From Hericium rajendrae (Eukaryota > Basidiomycota > Agaricomycetes > Russulales > Hericiaceae), in contig CM065881.1 of NCBI GenBank assembly GCA_033439255.1, positions 186,001 to 250,000 of the forward strand: DNA of 64,000 bases, in the 5' to 3' direction. A program made the position numbers and the translations under genes. Under the pieces are notes generated by a model, which did no database searches, was not told where the DNA came from, and saw only the letters and a list, made by a program, of their open reading frames with translations. Position 1 is the first letter of the stretch. Every line of letters begins with the position of its first letter. Below, piece by piece: positions 1 to 11,691 of this stretch.

Positions 1-561
1 TGACAATTGGGCGTTCCGCGAAGACGAGCTCGCCTGCCACGAGGCGGCGCGCGGCAAACATGCCGAGTCCTGCGCCTGTGACGCGCGCAATGCGATGAGC
101 GGGCGAAGAGGGAGATGGAACGGGCTGCGGAAAGCCGGGGAGGGCAAGGATGCGCTCTTTCAGACCAGATGGCAACGCGCAGTTGGTCGATCCGCCGGGT
201 ATGTCCTTGCCAGGTGCGGGAGGAAGGCAGGTAATGACGATGCCCCGCGCGCCGAGAGGGCCTGTGCCATGGACAGGCATGCTCGCATCCTGTGGGACCG
301 CGCTAATACCTGTTTGCTTTGCGAAGGCGGACACCAGTTCGTGTGACAAGCTGCCGCCTCTGCAGAACGGCTTGTGCGCTTTCCAGTGCTTTTTCTGGCA
401 TTTCTCTCCCTGTAAAGCAAACTCAGCGGCGCCTAAACAATAAAGGCGGCGTCGCCTACACAGTAAGATGCCTTCTTGCAGCTGGAGCAGGTGAGCAACG
501 CTTTACCTGCTGTGGCAATGGCGTAACATTGGTGGCAGACGGTGACGTGGTCGGATACCAT
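1..561 (-). CDS. SET/MYND (SMYD-like) protein, 5' part only
   Basis: Partial gene running off the left edge. Exon 1 is 561-460 and exon 2 is 409-1, with a 50 bp GT-AG intron (459-410). The start ATG at 561 is the first one after an in-frame stop. Exon 1 plus exon 2 make a MYND zinc finger: CHQC, then CSSC, then YC, GEKC and QKKHWKAHKPFC. The intron falls exactly after YC, as in the paralogues at 4.0-5.5 and 56.9-58.5 kb. After about 120 residues comes the start of a SET domain (GAGLGMFAARRLVAGELVF). SMYD proteins are lysine methyltransferases in which the MYND finger is usually a protein-interaction module. The NHSCxPN and catalytic tyrosine motifs would lie outside the window. Family assignment is secure; substrate is unknown. 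Confidence 0.85.
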
Positions 562-885
562 ATTCTCGAGGATGCAGGAGAGAGCGGCGGTAGAAGTTGA
601 GGAGAAGAAGTAACTGGGGATGCCATCGATTCAAGTCCTCTTATTGTCAAAATGGGAAGAAGTCAAAGCGGGCCAAAGAGATCAAGCTCAAGGTTTGCCA
701 GGCAACTCCGATTTCACGTCCCGACGCGACGCGTCTTTCGCGCTCACGTGAGCGCGTCAGTGGTCAATCGGCCGGAAGTATGGAATTTGCTCGTCTTCAG
801 CTAGAGAATTTTTGGTACAATACACTCTAGATTACATAGCTATTATACATATCCAAGTCTCGTAGTCACTGCTTTCGCACTGCCC
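562..885. other. intergenic, no gene seen
   Basis: Upstream of the SET/MYND start and downstream of the FunK1-A stop (that gene ends at 886). Short frames here have no family resemblance. It probably holds the promoter of the SET/MYND gene and the 3' UTR of FunK1-A. Confidence 0.5.
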
Positions 886-3021
886 TCAAGTCTCCCTCCT
901 GAGAATCTTCATAATTCTTTTGTAAGTGATTCGACCGCCTAGCGTCTCCTCGTCCCAAGGCTTCTGCTTGCTGGAGGACAATACGTCGTCGCTTTCGCTA
1001 GGCTCTTCATCATCGTCATCATCGTCAACGGTACCGTCATCATCTTCATCGTCCTCCTCGTCCTCCTCCTCGCCGTCTATTGCCACTACACCCACGCCGC
1101 TGCCGTCATAAGGATCATCTCCGTCTGTTGTCGCTTCTGCTGCAGGTTGCACAGAAAGGGTCGCCGATTCGGCCGCATTCACATGTGCATTTCGGGCAAA
1201 GTGAGCGTCGCCCAATAGGTTCATGAGCGGCTTGATCCAGGTTTCCAAAAGTGGCTTGAAACGCGGCTTGATGGCGTCATAAATCAGCTCTCGTTTTGGT
1301 GAGGTCGGGGCACAGAGAACATGGAATTTGTGCTCTTCGATGGCTTGCCAGCTCCCTCGTGCCCACTGGTGAAGGACGGGTGATAGTTCTTTCTCCTGCG
1401 TGCCGTCGAGGTTGAATTGGACAGCGCACCAGACCAGTATGTAAACGAAAGACTCGAGGTCGTGTCGATACAGATGCCTCGGCGGCTTATCGGCTAAGAG
1501 TTCCAAAGCCATGAAAGGGGCCGTTCCTGTCCGGTGTCGCGCTGTAGCGCCGGCGCGAGAATTCGAGTTTTCCGAGACGATCTCGCTGAGGTCCCAGTCA
1601 TTCAGAATACCGGTGATGCCGTATTTCACTGTGCGTATAAACATCAAATTGTTCAAGCTCAGGTCTCCGTGTAGAATATTGGCCTTCTTATAGACATAGT
1701 GATGACCTGTTCAGAACTCGGCGGTAAGATTACAAGGCAAAATCAGAGCAAGGCAAGACTTACAGCCCACGAGGTCAACAAAGGCCTTCTTGAAGTCCTT
1801 AAGGGAGCGAATTTCCGAGAGATGGAACGCATGATTGGAGACCACAATTCGAATGACGCGTAGTTCGGGATATCCCTTCAGCGTCATACGCGATCGTGGA
1901 AGAGAGAGGGCGTTTTCGTCTAGAGTCGCTGAAAAGTGGAGTTCGGGGAGATGGCGTCGCCATCTCTTGGGAACTTTGGCACGGAGTGTGCGCAAAAGCG
2001 TGTCCTCTGCCGGGCGCGTGGCCACGGGCCAGCTGAGCTTCGCCACAAGGTCCCGATTCTTTTTGCTGAACCCTTCAACGCCCCGCGGTTCGACGCGCAG
2101 AACGACGGTTCCCCGACCAACGATGCCACACTGCACATAGAGAGCATGCCCTTTTACTGTAAAAGAAATGTCGCCTGCCACTGGTTTTCCGTCGCAGTCT
2201 GCCACTTCGCTGCCAGGAAGAGTGAGAGTTGCATTGTCGACGGTTGTTGGCGCAACGGAGGGTGTTGGCTCCATCAGTAATGGTTCATAGCCAAAATGAT
2301 TGCGATCACAGCAATACAGGGCGTGAGCGACGAGAACCAGCTTTTCCTGGTTTACCTCGCTCTGGATATCGAATTCCTCGGTTTCGATGCCACCGATGCG
2401 ATCGAAGTACCAGAGAAACATGAGCTTTCCCCTCATGAAGATGCCTGTAGTGTAACGCCGGTTGCCTATGTCGGACATGGACTCGAGGCTGCGGAGGCTG
2501 CGGACGGTTGCCTCATTGATGATGTGTATCGAGCCCATAGGTTCGAATTTGATCGCTGAGGGCATCCCGGTGTTCAACGCTGTCCTGGCCTGTTCATCTG
2601 CATTCTCCAAGATAGCGCACAAAGGCTTATACATCAGCGGCTCGGTAGAGGACTCGACGAACTCTTTGTGAAGGTTCTCGGGCCGGACAAACTGTGACCC
2701 CCAGCGCTGCCAATCAAGTGTGTCGCGTTTCAAGCCCCAGACGTTCTCGACGAATTCGTAAACATCGGCATGTCTCTGAAGGTATCCCATGAAGTCGTTG
2801 CGAATTATGGGTTTGACGATTGCTTACACACGTTTCGCACCGTAAGCCTGATGAACTGAGGTGGGACGTGGCCGGAGTGGCGTAATGTCTGGGCCCTGGG
2901 GATAACAGCATGAGCAAGCATAGATGGACTCAACGTCGACATGCTTACCACTGAAAGGAGGTCCGTTGTGCAGTTTTTTGCTTTGGGGAGTCGAGGTCGG
3001 ATTGTTTGGACCTGGAGACAT
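886..3021 (-). pseudogene. FunK1-type protein kinase A, nonsense mutation in the N-terminal part
   Basis: Closest relative in the window is gene P (59401-62075). Exons by homology: 3021-2949, 2888-1764 and 1706-886, all in phase. In exon 2 a TAA at 2826-2824 lies where P has a glutamine codon, in the block aligning with P residues AYSGKTVQADIKPLIR. The middle linker between the N-terminal domain and the GNRRY block is also much shorter than in P (roughly 150 residues missing). The kinase part is otherwise open: GRGTVV loop, KLSWPV strand, a catalytic loop reading HGDLSLNN instead of HRD, LNDWDL, ARHRTGTAPFMALELL and YRHDLESFVYIL. The C-terminus has a long run of Asp/Glu, like P. A start at Met 2790 could still give a shortened protein, so full loss of function is inferred. 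Confidence 0.75.
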
Positions 3022-4014
3022 GGTGTCGATAAGTGGGACGGTGAGGGAAAGAGCTAGGACATACCTGAAAAGCCGGCTCAGTCTTATAGTGCTCTGGATT
3101 TGGCCTGAGTGGACTTGGATGTGGACGCTTTGACTGCGAGCAATACAGGACTACACCGTATGAGACAAACCAATGGGAGTGCGCAAGCCACGAGCCGTCG
3201 AACTTGTCTGCGCGACCTCAAGGACAATCAAACTCCGCGGCACTACCACGTGATCGTGTTTTGGACTCCGGCTCGTCTGTAGAGAACTGTTCAGAATATT
3301 GTTCGCCAGCGCAAAACAGCGAGCAAGCGTCCCTGAAACTGTTTCAGATAATGTATATTCGCAAATCTTCATATCTGCACAAACCTCTGACTAAGTCTTA
3401 CTATATCCAATGACGTTCAAACTCAAGTTGGACAGTGTTGTAGGGCTATATCACCGTATGAACTCGTCACACAGCCTCTCCTCTGCTCATTGCGAGTTCA
3501 AAACTTTCGCTACTATTGCCATGCTGAACAAGAGATCCCATGTTGCGGTCTGGGATGTGACGGCGTGGACCGTCGGACAAAGAAATCCCTTTTTCCTTGC
3601 CAGCTCGGGAACGGCGCGTACAGACCAGCTAATGTCCGACTCACTGATGACCGGCAGCAGGGCCTTGCGCATCTTGGAAGTGGTTGCCATGGCATTCACG
3701 CTGGAGAGACTGAGGACTTGCCATACGCGACCGTTTTGGGCATTGGCCGGGATGCAACACATGAAGTGAACGATGAAGCGTCAAAGCTAACAATGTGCTT
3801 GTCGATAATGATCAAGGAAGACAGACGGCTCCTGCAAGGCTTGATTCTCTTGGCTCTGGGATGTGGTATGGAGATCGCTCGTCTTCCATGAGATATTTCG
3901 CCGGCGGGATGCATTACAGAGTACACAATTATGTGTAGCGACGTCAAAGAGATGCGCTTCAGGTATGAGATCTGAATCGTGATACAAAGCAGTATATGGT
4001 CAATGAAAACATGC
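3022..4014. other. intergenic between FunK1-A and SET/MYND 2
   Basis: About 1 kb. Several short overlapping frames on both strands (the longest about 130 codons) show no domain, no paralogue in the window and no consistent splice pattern. The part next to 3021 should be the promoter of FunK1-A. I see no gene here that I can support. Confidence 0.4.
3247..3256 (-). promoter_or_regulatory. E-box-like motif upstream of FunK1-A, shared with gene P
   Basis: Read on the minus strand this is CGATCACGTG, about 225 bp before the FunK1-A ATG. The same 10-mer lies at 59200-59209, about 190 bp before the ATG of its closest paralogue P. CACGTG is a typical bHLH site. Its presence at similar distance in both paralogues suggests conserved control, but a 10 bp match is weak evidence by itself. 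Confidence 0.35.
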
Positions 4015-5532
4015 CTATTTCCCCTGCTCGTGTGCTTTGATACGCAACCGCATGTTCCAAAAGGCGTACTGCTCCGGATCTGGATAGAATGTCCAAATCA
4101 GCTCATCTTCAGCAGACCATGCCGCCAACTCTGCCTTGCTCAATTTGAATTCAGATATCTTCGCGTAAGCCCGAAGGTATTCTCCCCGGTCCCCCAAACT
4201 TGCATATGCGAGCCCGAGAACCACAAGATGCTGTCGATATAACCTGTCGCTCTGCAGACCTTCCTCCGTTATGAGATGCAGAATCCGCAAGCTCCTTTCG
4301 ATGAGATAGTCGACTGGTTGGGAAACATCCATGAGTGCCTTGCCTACAGCCTCCGGAGCGATCTCAGAAGCAGCTATCTCCTCGCGGTGTGCATCAGATA
4401 CCTCGGGAGAGGAGCAAGAGGGGCATGTACACATGAAACCCCGGCAAGAGAGGTTCTCTTGACGGCTCTCCGCCGATTGGCAGACTGTCAAATCGATATA
4501 CGAGAGCATAATTTGGGAGTCGGCCGGGACATCGCGTACCACGTGAACTGCAAAAGAGAATGACGAGATGTCAAAGCTGATGACGGCGTTCGGGCTGCAA
4601 CTATATCGCGGTGAAGGTAAATATTATGCTTATCCAGGAGAGACATGCAATTTACCTGTGGTTTATCCTAGACAGCACAGCGCAGGTCCCACCGAGCCTA
4701 AATACCGAGTCCACAAAAAAACCCGGGATCGCCGGTCTCATTTCTGATGCAATAATGGCCCATGCGTTCGTTTCGAGGATTCCATGCAAGACATGAGGAG
4801 TTGCATGCGTACGGGAGTTTTCCAACGCCAGAAGTTCGGTGGCATTCTCATGCGACATACGATCCGACAGCCGCTCCAGCAATGCTTCGCGGCGCTTTAA
4901 CAGATCCTTTTCTGCCTTGGCACGCTCTCCTCCAAGGACAGTGATACCCGGCATCAAAAGAGGGGCGATAACAAGGGCTCGTTCCGCAAAGACGAGCTCG
5001 CCGGCAGCGATATTCCGCGTCGCGAACATGCCGAGGCCCGCTCCGGGCACCGGTGCAATTCTGTGAGCAGGAGAAGTTGGTGACTGGATAGGGCGCGGAA
5101 ACCCTGGCTGGGTGACGATGAGCTTTTTCATCCCAAGAGGAAGAGCACATTCTGTGGTGTCCTTGGGAGCAGCGAATTCGGGAATAGACGTCAACATGAG
5201 ACCTGCCATTCCATGTGGGAGAGCCTCCTCCTTGGGGAAAGGTATTGTCTGTGGGGAGGTGGACAGACCAAAGGTGCTGTAAAAGGGGACCAAGACATCA
5301 TCTCTACGCCGAAAAGGCGTGCCCGATTTGCCACAAGACAGCCTATGAATCTCCCAATGACGACGCTGACAATCCGCGCTCTATGCATGCGGTTAGTCCG
5401 ACTGCATTATACTATGAAAGAATGAAAACAAACGCAGTAGGACGCCCTTTTGCACTTCGAACAGATCTTCCAAGGTTTAGCTGGTGCTGCAGGTGAATTG
5501 CAATGGTTGCATGATACAGTAGAATCAGACAT
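4015..5532 (-). CDS. SET/MYND (SMYD-like) lysine methyltransferase candidate 2
   Basis: Exons 5532-5434, 5380-4656 and 4600-4015; introns of 53 and 55 bp; about 469 residues. The chosen start gives MSDSTVSCNHC, matching the N-termini of the other two paralogues; in-frame Met codons at 5535 and 5598 are alternatives. A MYND finger spans the first intron (CNHC, CSKC, YC, then SADCQRRHWEIHRLSC). The SET domain begins at GAGLGMFATRNIAAGELVF. The hallmark RINHSCSPN is split by intron 2, followed by the YID motif. A cysteine-rich post-SET stretch (CRGFMCTCPSCSS) and a helical TPR-like C-terminus complete a typical SMYD layout. All key motifs are present, so the enzyme looks functional. Target lysine unknown. 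It lies between FunK1-A and TGS1. Confidence 0.88.
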
Positions 5533-6191
5533 CATGAAGTAAAAATCGACTGAGATGTTTGAGAGCGAAGGGTCAGAGCGAAGAGGGAGAAAAGACACGT
5601 CCCGTAGCCGTCGCGCTCTGAGCTATATGATGGAAAAGAAGCGCATCCTTGATTGGCTGGCCGAATAAGGCGTAAGTCCTTCCGCGCAAGGAAAGCATCC
5701 TACAAGGTCAGATTATATGCGCCTGTATGCCAGCAAAGATCTGTTCTGAACGCAGAAAAATGGTGTCTTTTAGCGCCAGGTCGACATTTTGCTAAGAAAC
5801 GCAATGAAGCATCAGTCAACGGAGTCCAACCATCTTCTCGATTCTGAGGCAGAAACGGTACGCCATGTTGAACGTTGGCAGCCAAGACATGAAACGAGAC
5901 AATACAACGGGACAGCAAATAAAAATTCAAAGCATGCGTTCAGATCACAACCTTTAGCATGTCGTTTAGCGTTCATTCTTGTTCAAGAGATCAAGCATGT
6001 TGCAACAATCGATCCTCCCGCTGAAGTAGAATTCAAATATCGAAGGTTAACGCCAGAAAATGAACGCCTGCAAAGTCTACAATCAGCATTTATTGGAGAA
6101 GAAGAGCATAAGTCCGTGACACCAAAACTGACCAAGATGTCGACGATATGCCTCGCATTTGGAGCCAGTACTACACGGTCAGGGACCCATG
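5533..6191. other. intergenic between SET/MYND 2 and TGS1
   Basis: About 660 bp. It should hold the promoter of SET/MYND 2 and the 3' UTR of TGS1. A plus-strand frame at 5789-6253 (154 codons) has no recognisable domain and runs antisense into the TGS1 3' end, so it is not called. Confidence 0.45.
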
Positions 6192-7346
6192 TCACTCGAA
6201 AAAATCCTCCTGTCCCGCTACAAGCCCGCCGAAATAGCACGTCAACGCTTTGAGCTTATTGCCCATCCACTCTTCTTCGATCTCGATCATCTCGCCCGCG
6301 CCCTCACTGCCCTTGCGCTTCCCGTTCTTCGGCCCCTGCGATCCTGGACTACCACCATCCGCCAACTCGGAAATCTCTTCCAATCGCGTATTGCGTGGCA
6401 GAAACAGAGCAATATTGGGCGTGATCTGCCGCGTCAACTGGACCAGCTCCCGCCCGTGAACAGGCTGGATGCTAGAAAGCGAATACTCCGGGTGTACGTC
6501 GTTCTGTTCCACCGCTGCGTCGTCGCCCTCCTCACCAGATGGGGGGCTCGTGTTGCCTGAAAGGTAGGAAGGTCCACCCCACGGCGGGCTCAGGAAAACG
6601 ACGTCGATCTTTCGCGCTTTTGTGTTCGAGCGCTGGGAGCGCGCAAAGTCGAGATAATCTGCGAGGACGAATTCGATGCGATCCTCGACGCCATAAATAA
6701 CGGCATTGTGCCGCGCGAGGGCGAGCCGTGTCGCCGACGTGTCGAGAGCGATGACTGCATAGACACTTATGAAGTCTGTTTGGAATGATAGAATTGATGG
6801 ATGCGTACCTCGCTCACACGTCTTGGCAAACGCAATTGCGTTTCCTCCGACACCGCAGAACGCATCAAGTATCGTCGTACACCGACAGCGGTCCGCGATC
6901 TGATTTGCGATGGCTTCAGGCGTCACACTATACCAACCCTCCTCATCCAGGAGACATCCCTCGTCATAGAGTGAAAAGAACCTATAGCGCTGCGAGAAAT
7001 CTGGCACGCTGTCGTCAGTCAGTCCGCCAGAACATGTAAACAAGAGCCCGATGCCTCACGTACATTTTTGCAGGTGTTCTGGGACCTGAGATGCGTCCGA
7101 GTAGTACGATACCAGCCCAGTCGCGTCGAGCCGTTCATATCCAGATCCGAGCATTCCCACTTTCCGCTTCTTTGATGGCCTCTCGTTCTCTGCAACATCG
7201 CTCGTTGTCGCTACCAGGGATGTGTCCGCGATAATCGTGGTCATGGTGGACTCGGCTTCGGGCGCATCTGCGGGTGGTTTGTCGAACGCCTGGAGCATGA
7301 ATCTCGAGACACCTGCATAGTTGGGCTTGGTGCGTTTCTTTCCCAT
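6192..7346 (-). CDS. TGS1: trimethylguanosine synthase (snRNA/snoRNA cap hypermethylase)
   Basis: Exons 7346-7064, 7000-6809 and 6754-6192, in phase, about 345 residues. The enzyme turns the m7G cap of snRNAs and snoRNAs into 2,2,7-trimethylguanosine using S-adenosylmethionine. The first exon is a lysine-rich, poorly conserved N-terminus (MGKKRTKPNYAGVSRF). The catalytic core follows: YFSQRYRFFSLYDEGCLLD and WYSVTPEAIA, motif I LDAFCGVGGNAIAFA, the acidic motif VIALD, ADYLDFA, and motif IV SPPWGGPSYL, which binds the guanine. The acceptor at 7001 rejoins K-Y-F exactly as in other TGS1 proteins. The C-terminal part after SPPWGG carries an acidic and glycine-rich insert. Single copy here; the inverted duplication starts just upstream and does not include it. 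Confidence 0.93.
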
Positions 7347-7665
7347 TCGAAATATAAGTGTACAGAGAAGAGATATGTGCGGACAAGCAAATGGCAATGC
7401 AAGGCAGCTGCAGGATGGCGGCGTCGATTTGCTCGAAGGGCGCTTAGTTGCGTTACGTAATATACGAAATCCAGCATCCAACATGCGTCAATATTGGCTC
7501 GTTGCTTGTTCGAAGACAACGGTATATACATAGCGCGCCAAAGCGACAATCGAATGGTCTATGAAGGTGGAGATAAGGTATTCGGGGAGATATTCAACTT
7601 AGATAGGAATAAAATCAAGAGAAGTGGCCGAGCGATGAAGGATGTCGTCTAAAAGACTCCGAGGG
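7347..7665. other. intergenic between TGS1 start and Zn2Cys6 gene 3' end
   Basis: About 320 bp holding the TGS1 promoter and 5' UTR and the 3' UTR of the next gene. The outer limit of the inverted duplication falls here (about 7421): sequence right of that point matches 32.36-32.63 kb on the other strand. Confidence 0.5.
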
Positions 7666-10600
7666 TCAGGCAAGGCATTCACCAATTACCACTGCATCAT
7701 TCACAAACGTCAGTATTGGTTGATTCCGGCGTGCGTGAGAGCAGTATGGCTCACCGATGGACATCCCCGTGCGCAGCATAGAGTACTACGAAGGTTACAA
7801 CATGACATCATGTTGGTCAGTCTAACAAAGGACCGGTCGAAACTGAAGACTCACTTCAATATCGTCTCCGTGTAGTACGGCCATGTCTCCATGCAGAAGC
7901 GTCACGCTCAACACCTCATGCGGGTCTCGTTTCTTACTCTTCGTCAACACTGGCGTTGGCTTCTTCAGATCCTTTCTGACAATCGAGAGGACCACATCGG
8001 CCCCAAGGCAGAGCAGCGTCGTGTATATGGCTTTGCAGTGGAATGTGCCGCGGCTCTACACAAACATACAGATACAGCTTTCAGAACAAGCTTACAAACA
8101 CGAAGACGATGATGAAAGAAGACAGACCTTGCTCTCGGCGAGGCAAGCCTGCATCTCCAATTTCTGTGTCTTCAAAGAAGTCTCGAATCGAAGACTTCGT
8201 TGAGCCGCGCGTTCCATGAAACGCGCCGCCTGCAGAAAACATGAAGCGTCCACGTCTTTAGATTCGAGAGTAGATTCATCGAGTGATAATGATGACGCCG
8301 AAAACATGGTAGCACCGGGCCCTCGCTCGAGAAGGACCTCGCGCTGGATCTTGGTAAACAGCTCTGTTGGCTCTGTCTGGGCATGAGGCAGATTCGAAGT
8401 GAAAAGGTGCCATACGTCCATGTCTCCAACATGTGAAACGCGATCGTGCTTCGCCATTGGAGGACCCATCGGTCTTTCACCCGGTGATAGGTCTGTGATA
8501 GAGGGAATGTGATACTGATATACGGACCTCCCGTCTGTAGAGTCGAACCTATGCCGAGTGACGAGACCGTCCGCATGGAAATCGTCTGGAGCTACACATA
8601 CAGCGATGCGACACGGGTCGCGAACAGAGGTGATGTCGGCCGCCCATCCTTCCTGCCGACGGTGCTCCATGACATCACCAGTTTCACCAGCACAAACTCT
8701 GCTTTCGCAGATCCGATGACGCAGGTAGCCCTGCACATTGACCCTTCCGCATTTGTTGCAGTACCATCCGAGTGGGAAAGAATCGCCAGATGACGAAGTC
8801 GCAGAGAACGGAGCAATTAGATCGAGGGGCAGGAGGGATGACACGAACGGGTCGGCGCAGACATCCATCATGGAGCCTTTGCTTGCACCCTGGCTCGCTG
8901 TTTCCCACCATGGTAGGGAGGTGGACTCTAGCCATTTGAGATAGCCTTCGTCCATGTCGTCGTGAAGCAAAGCTTCACCGCCGGGAACCCATTGCATATG
9001 CACTTTCCAACATCTCCGAACGACGGACTGACTGCTAGAACATCCCGATGAGGAAGGATCAACCGCAGACGAGGATCGGTGCGTGCTCTCCTGCGATAAA
9101 ACATTTGAGAGGCATCTCGCTCGATGAACGCTATACGTACTTTGATAGAGGTAAGTCTAAACAGCCCAGCCCACATGTAGCCGATTTCCTCAGGCAGCTG
9201 CCACGGAACCAACGGCGACTCCTGCGAGAGGATTACAGAGACCAGCTCGCCTTGCGACAGGCATCCGATCAGTCTTGCGACTTCCGGTGGATAAGGTGGT
9301 AGTGCAGAATCTATCGTACTGGCGGACGAAACCAACGAAGTGGCGCGTGAGGGAGAGCGAGAGTCATGAGGATCCAGCCCAGAAGGCAGCACATCTACTA
9401 GTATGGGCACAGAGGATGATTCATCACCGGGCAAGACTGATAACGCCCCTTGATCATGGCCTTCCGACAACCCAGCTAAGGACGGCGCAGCCGGAGATGG
9501 AGACATAGTCATGGAGTGTGACAGAGCAGAGCCTGACGTGGAAAGATCCACACTGCGAGATGAATCCGAGATGAAACGATTCGCGTGCATGAGCGTCGTT
9601 GAGTCATCAGTCGGATGGGATATGGAATGTATGAGAGTAGTCGTCGAAGTGTCTCCTATTATCGAGGCTACGGCAGAAAGAAGTGGAGTGTCGTCTAAGA
9701 AGGCACGTACGACTGATTCGAGGGTCTCCTTCGAGCAGGGCAACGTCGCGCTTTGCTGCATAGCGTCGGCTGCAGGAAACTGTGGCGCCGCCTCGTTACC
9801 TTCCGGGATCAAGAAATCGGGCATTGGCCGGTCGTAAGCGAAATTGAGATGCTTCAAGCCGTCCATACTCGAGGATCCGACGCTTTCTCCCTGGAAGTTC
9901 ACAGGGCGGTGGGAAAGCCTGCCGGAAAGTGACAGCTCGGGCGAAGACGGTCGGTCAATGCTCATTGCGTCGCTGGCATGTTCGTCAGACCTATTGGATG
10001 TCGCGGTAGTGATAGCGCAAGAGCCATCGTCTGCATTCGATCCTGCATCCTCGACCTTAGGGCATGTGATCGTAGCTTCTCTGACACTACGGATGACGAT
10101 CGAGGGATTAGTATGGTGAGATATCCTGATGCATGATGGAGACATAATCATATGATATAAAGTCCAATAGAAGCTGCACCGCCCATACCAGCGATGGCGT
10201 TGGGTTCGCTTTGAGACGCGTGTTTGCGAAATAATATGCCAGCCAAAGAACAGGAAGTACTGACATTGAGAATATGATTTCCCGACCGTTCCAAGTATCA
10301 TCTTCCCACTTCCCGAGTGCGTTGTCACTGTCATCTTGACCCGGGAATATGAGAGTCGGAATGTCTACACCCTCGAACATAATATCACTGCCCGGCTTCG
10401 TGAGTGAAGGGATGACAGAAGACAACTCGGTACGGTTCTGCAGGAAGGAGACCACACGACACAAAAATGTCAGCACGATGAATGAGCGGAATACAAGGAC
10501 ACGCACGCCTGTCCATATACGTGGATGAGTTTCAATAGCCTTGCGGACACAAGTTTGTAAAACAGGTTGTATTGAGATCTTGGGCACTTGCCACGTTGGT

Positions 10601-11319
10601 GGGTCTGATCGAGGAGCTGCCGGAGTCTGTCAGGCTGAAGATCCTCTCGCCAGGTCGCAAAGCTTACTTTTGCGTTGACGCTTCGCCTTGGCTTTCGGGA
10701 CGGACAGCTTCGACGGCCCTGCCTCAGCTTCGTTCGAGCGACGGGCTTGTGCCAAAGGGATCGAGAGCGAAGACGTGTCCGAGTCAACAGGTCCAGAGCT
10801 CCGTAACTTGCGTTTCTTCAAAGTCGAACCGCAACTATCGAGTCGTACATCCTGAATCGCCTTCCTCGGGAGAGACTGTCGCGCACTACGATCAGCGACG
10901 CGACGCGGTCCAGTCACCGAATCTACAATAGCTCTGCTCTGTCTAGGTTCCTTGCGCGCGCTCCCGTCCCGGTTGGGCTGGGACTTCTTTCGGACGGGGG
11001 ACCTAAAGTTGTTCTTACCTAGATGATCCCATCCTGTCCGACTGAACCTGCAAGTTTCTCCATATTCCTTGCATCTCGCACACCCCAAGACCTCACGTGT
11101 GCACCTCTTTTTCCGATGGGTGCAGAAGTCGCAGCGCTTTGCCACGACCGGGGAGGGATCATTCGGTAGGATATAGATGTCTTTGAGGGGTATATCAAGA
11201 TCGTATTGAACGAGAATATCTGACGATTTGGCACGTCGAATACGAGGATTCCATTGCAGAGCATGAGGGGGAATGTCGGTCGAGTTTGAGGAAACGTAGG
11301 ATCCAGTAACTGAATCCAT
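7666..11319 (-). CDS. Zn2Cys6 protein with zinc-knuckle and possible 2OG-oxygenase-like C-terminus (intact copy)
   Basis: Eight exons fit in phase: 11319-10668, 10586-10507, 10437-10265, 10086-9141, 9090-8128, 8055-7855, 7785-7755 and 7691-7666; about 1023 residues. Residues 63-90 form a perfect fungal binuclear cluster, C-x2-C-x6-C-x6-C-x2-C-x6-C, flanked by basic residues, so DNA binding in the nucleus is expected. The middle is Ser/Pro-rich and disordered. A second cysteine set (GWYCNKC ... HRICESRVC, about residues 726-750) looks like a zinc knuckle. The last 90 residues (HGDMAVLHGDDIE, then RTGMSIVVIG) resemble the end of AlkB-type 2-oxoglutarate oxygenases, but the usual metal histidine after the YY/YS position is not seen, so activity is doubtful. 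Same exon plan in the arm 2 copy. One gene rather than two is an inference from phases. Confidence 0.7.
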
Positions 11320-11691
11320 GAGTCGATGAGTTCAGTTATGAGAGGAGGTCATGGGAATGGGCTATGATGTCGACGAACTTCGACCAGTATATGTTTCATA
11401 GGAAATAGACCTGTGATGTTCAATAACGACGGTTTCTCATGCGAAGAATTGGTACTGTCAACTCCAGCGTCTAACCCGGTCCGCCGCTCCGCCGTATGAT
11501 CAAAGTCAAAGGCAATAAGTAAGTATGAGCGAACCATTTTGCGAGCATCGTACAAGCTGGTATAGCATTTGAATAAAGCAATACACAAGTGCATCACTCA
11601 ATAATATTGTACAGTAAAATCCTTATGGAGACGATACACAGATGGTCTTCAGCGTGAAGTTGACAGTATAGTAGGTTATCGGGGGACGAAA
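11320..11691. other. intergenic between FunK1-B and the Zn2Cys6 gene
   Basis: About 370 bp, shared with 26399-26770 in arm 2. It holds the FunK1-B 3' UTR and the promoter of the Zn2Cys6 gene. No further gene seen. Confidence 0.5.

Noticed and set aside
926-1111. Plus-strand poly-Ser frame
   Set aside because: Antisense to the Asp/Glu run of FunK1-A.
3410-3891. Overlapping 119- and 133-codon frames
   Set aside because: Two frames compete over the same bases with no domain, paralogue or splice signals.
5789-6253. 154-codon plus-strand frame
   Set aside because: Antisense to the TGS1 3' end and without recognisable features.
10108-10587. Apparent 159-residue protein with a hydrophobic VFRSFIVLTFLCRVVSF segment
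   Set aside because: The hydrophobic part is a 69 bp intron with GTGCGT and CTGCAG ends. Splicing it joins phase-matched exons of the Zn2Cys6 gene in both copies.
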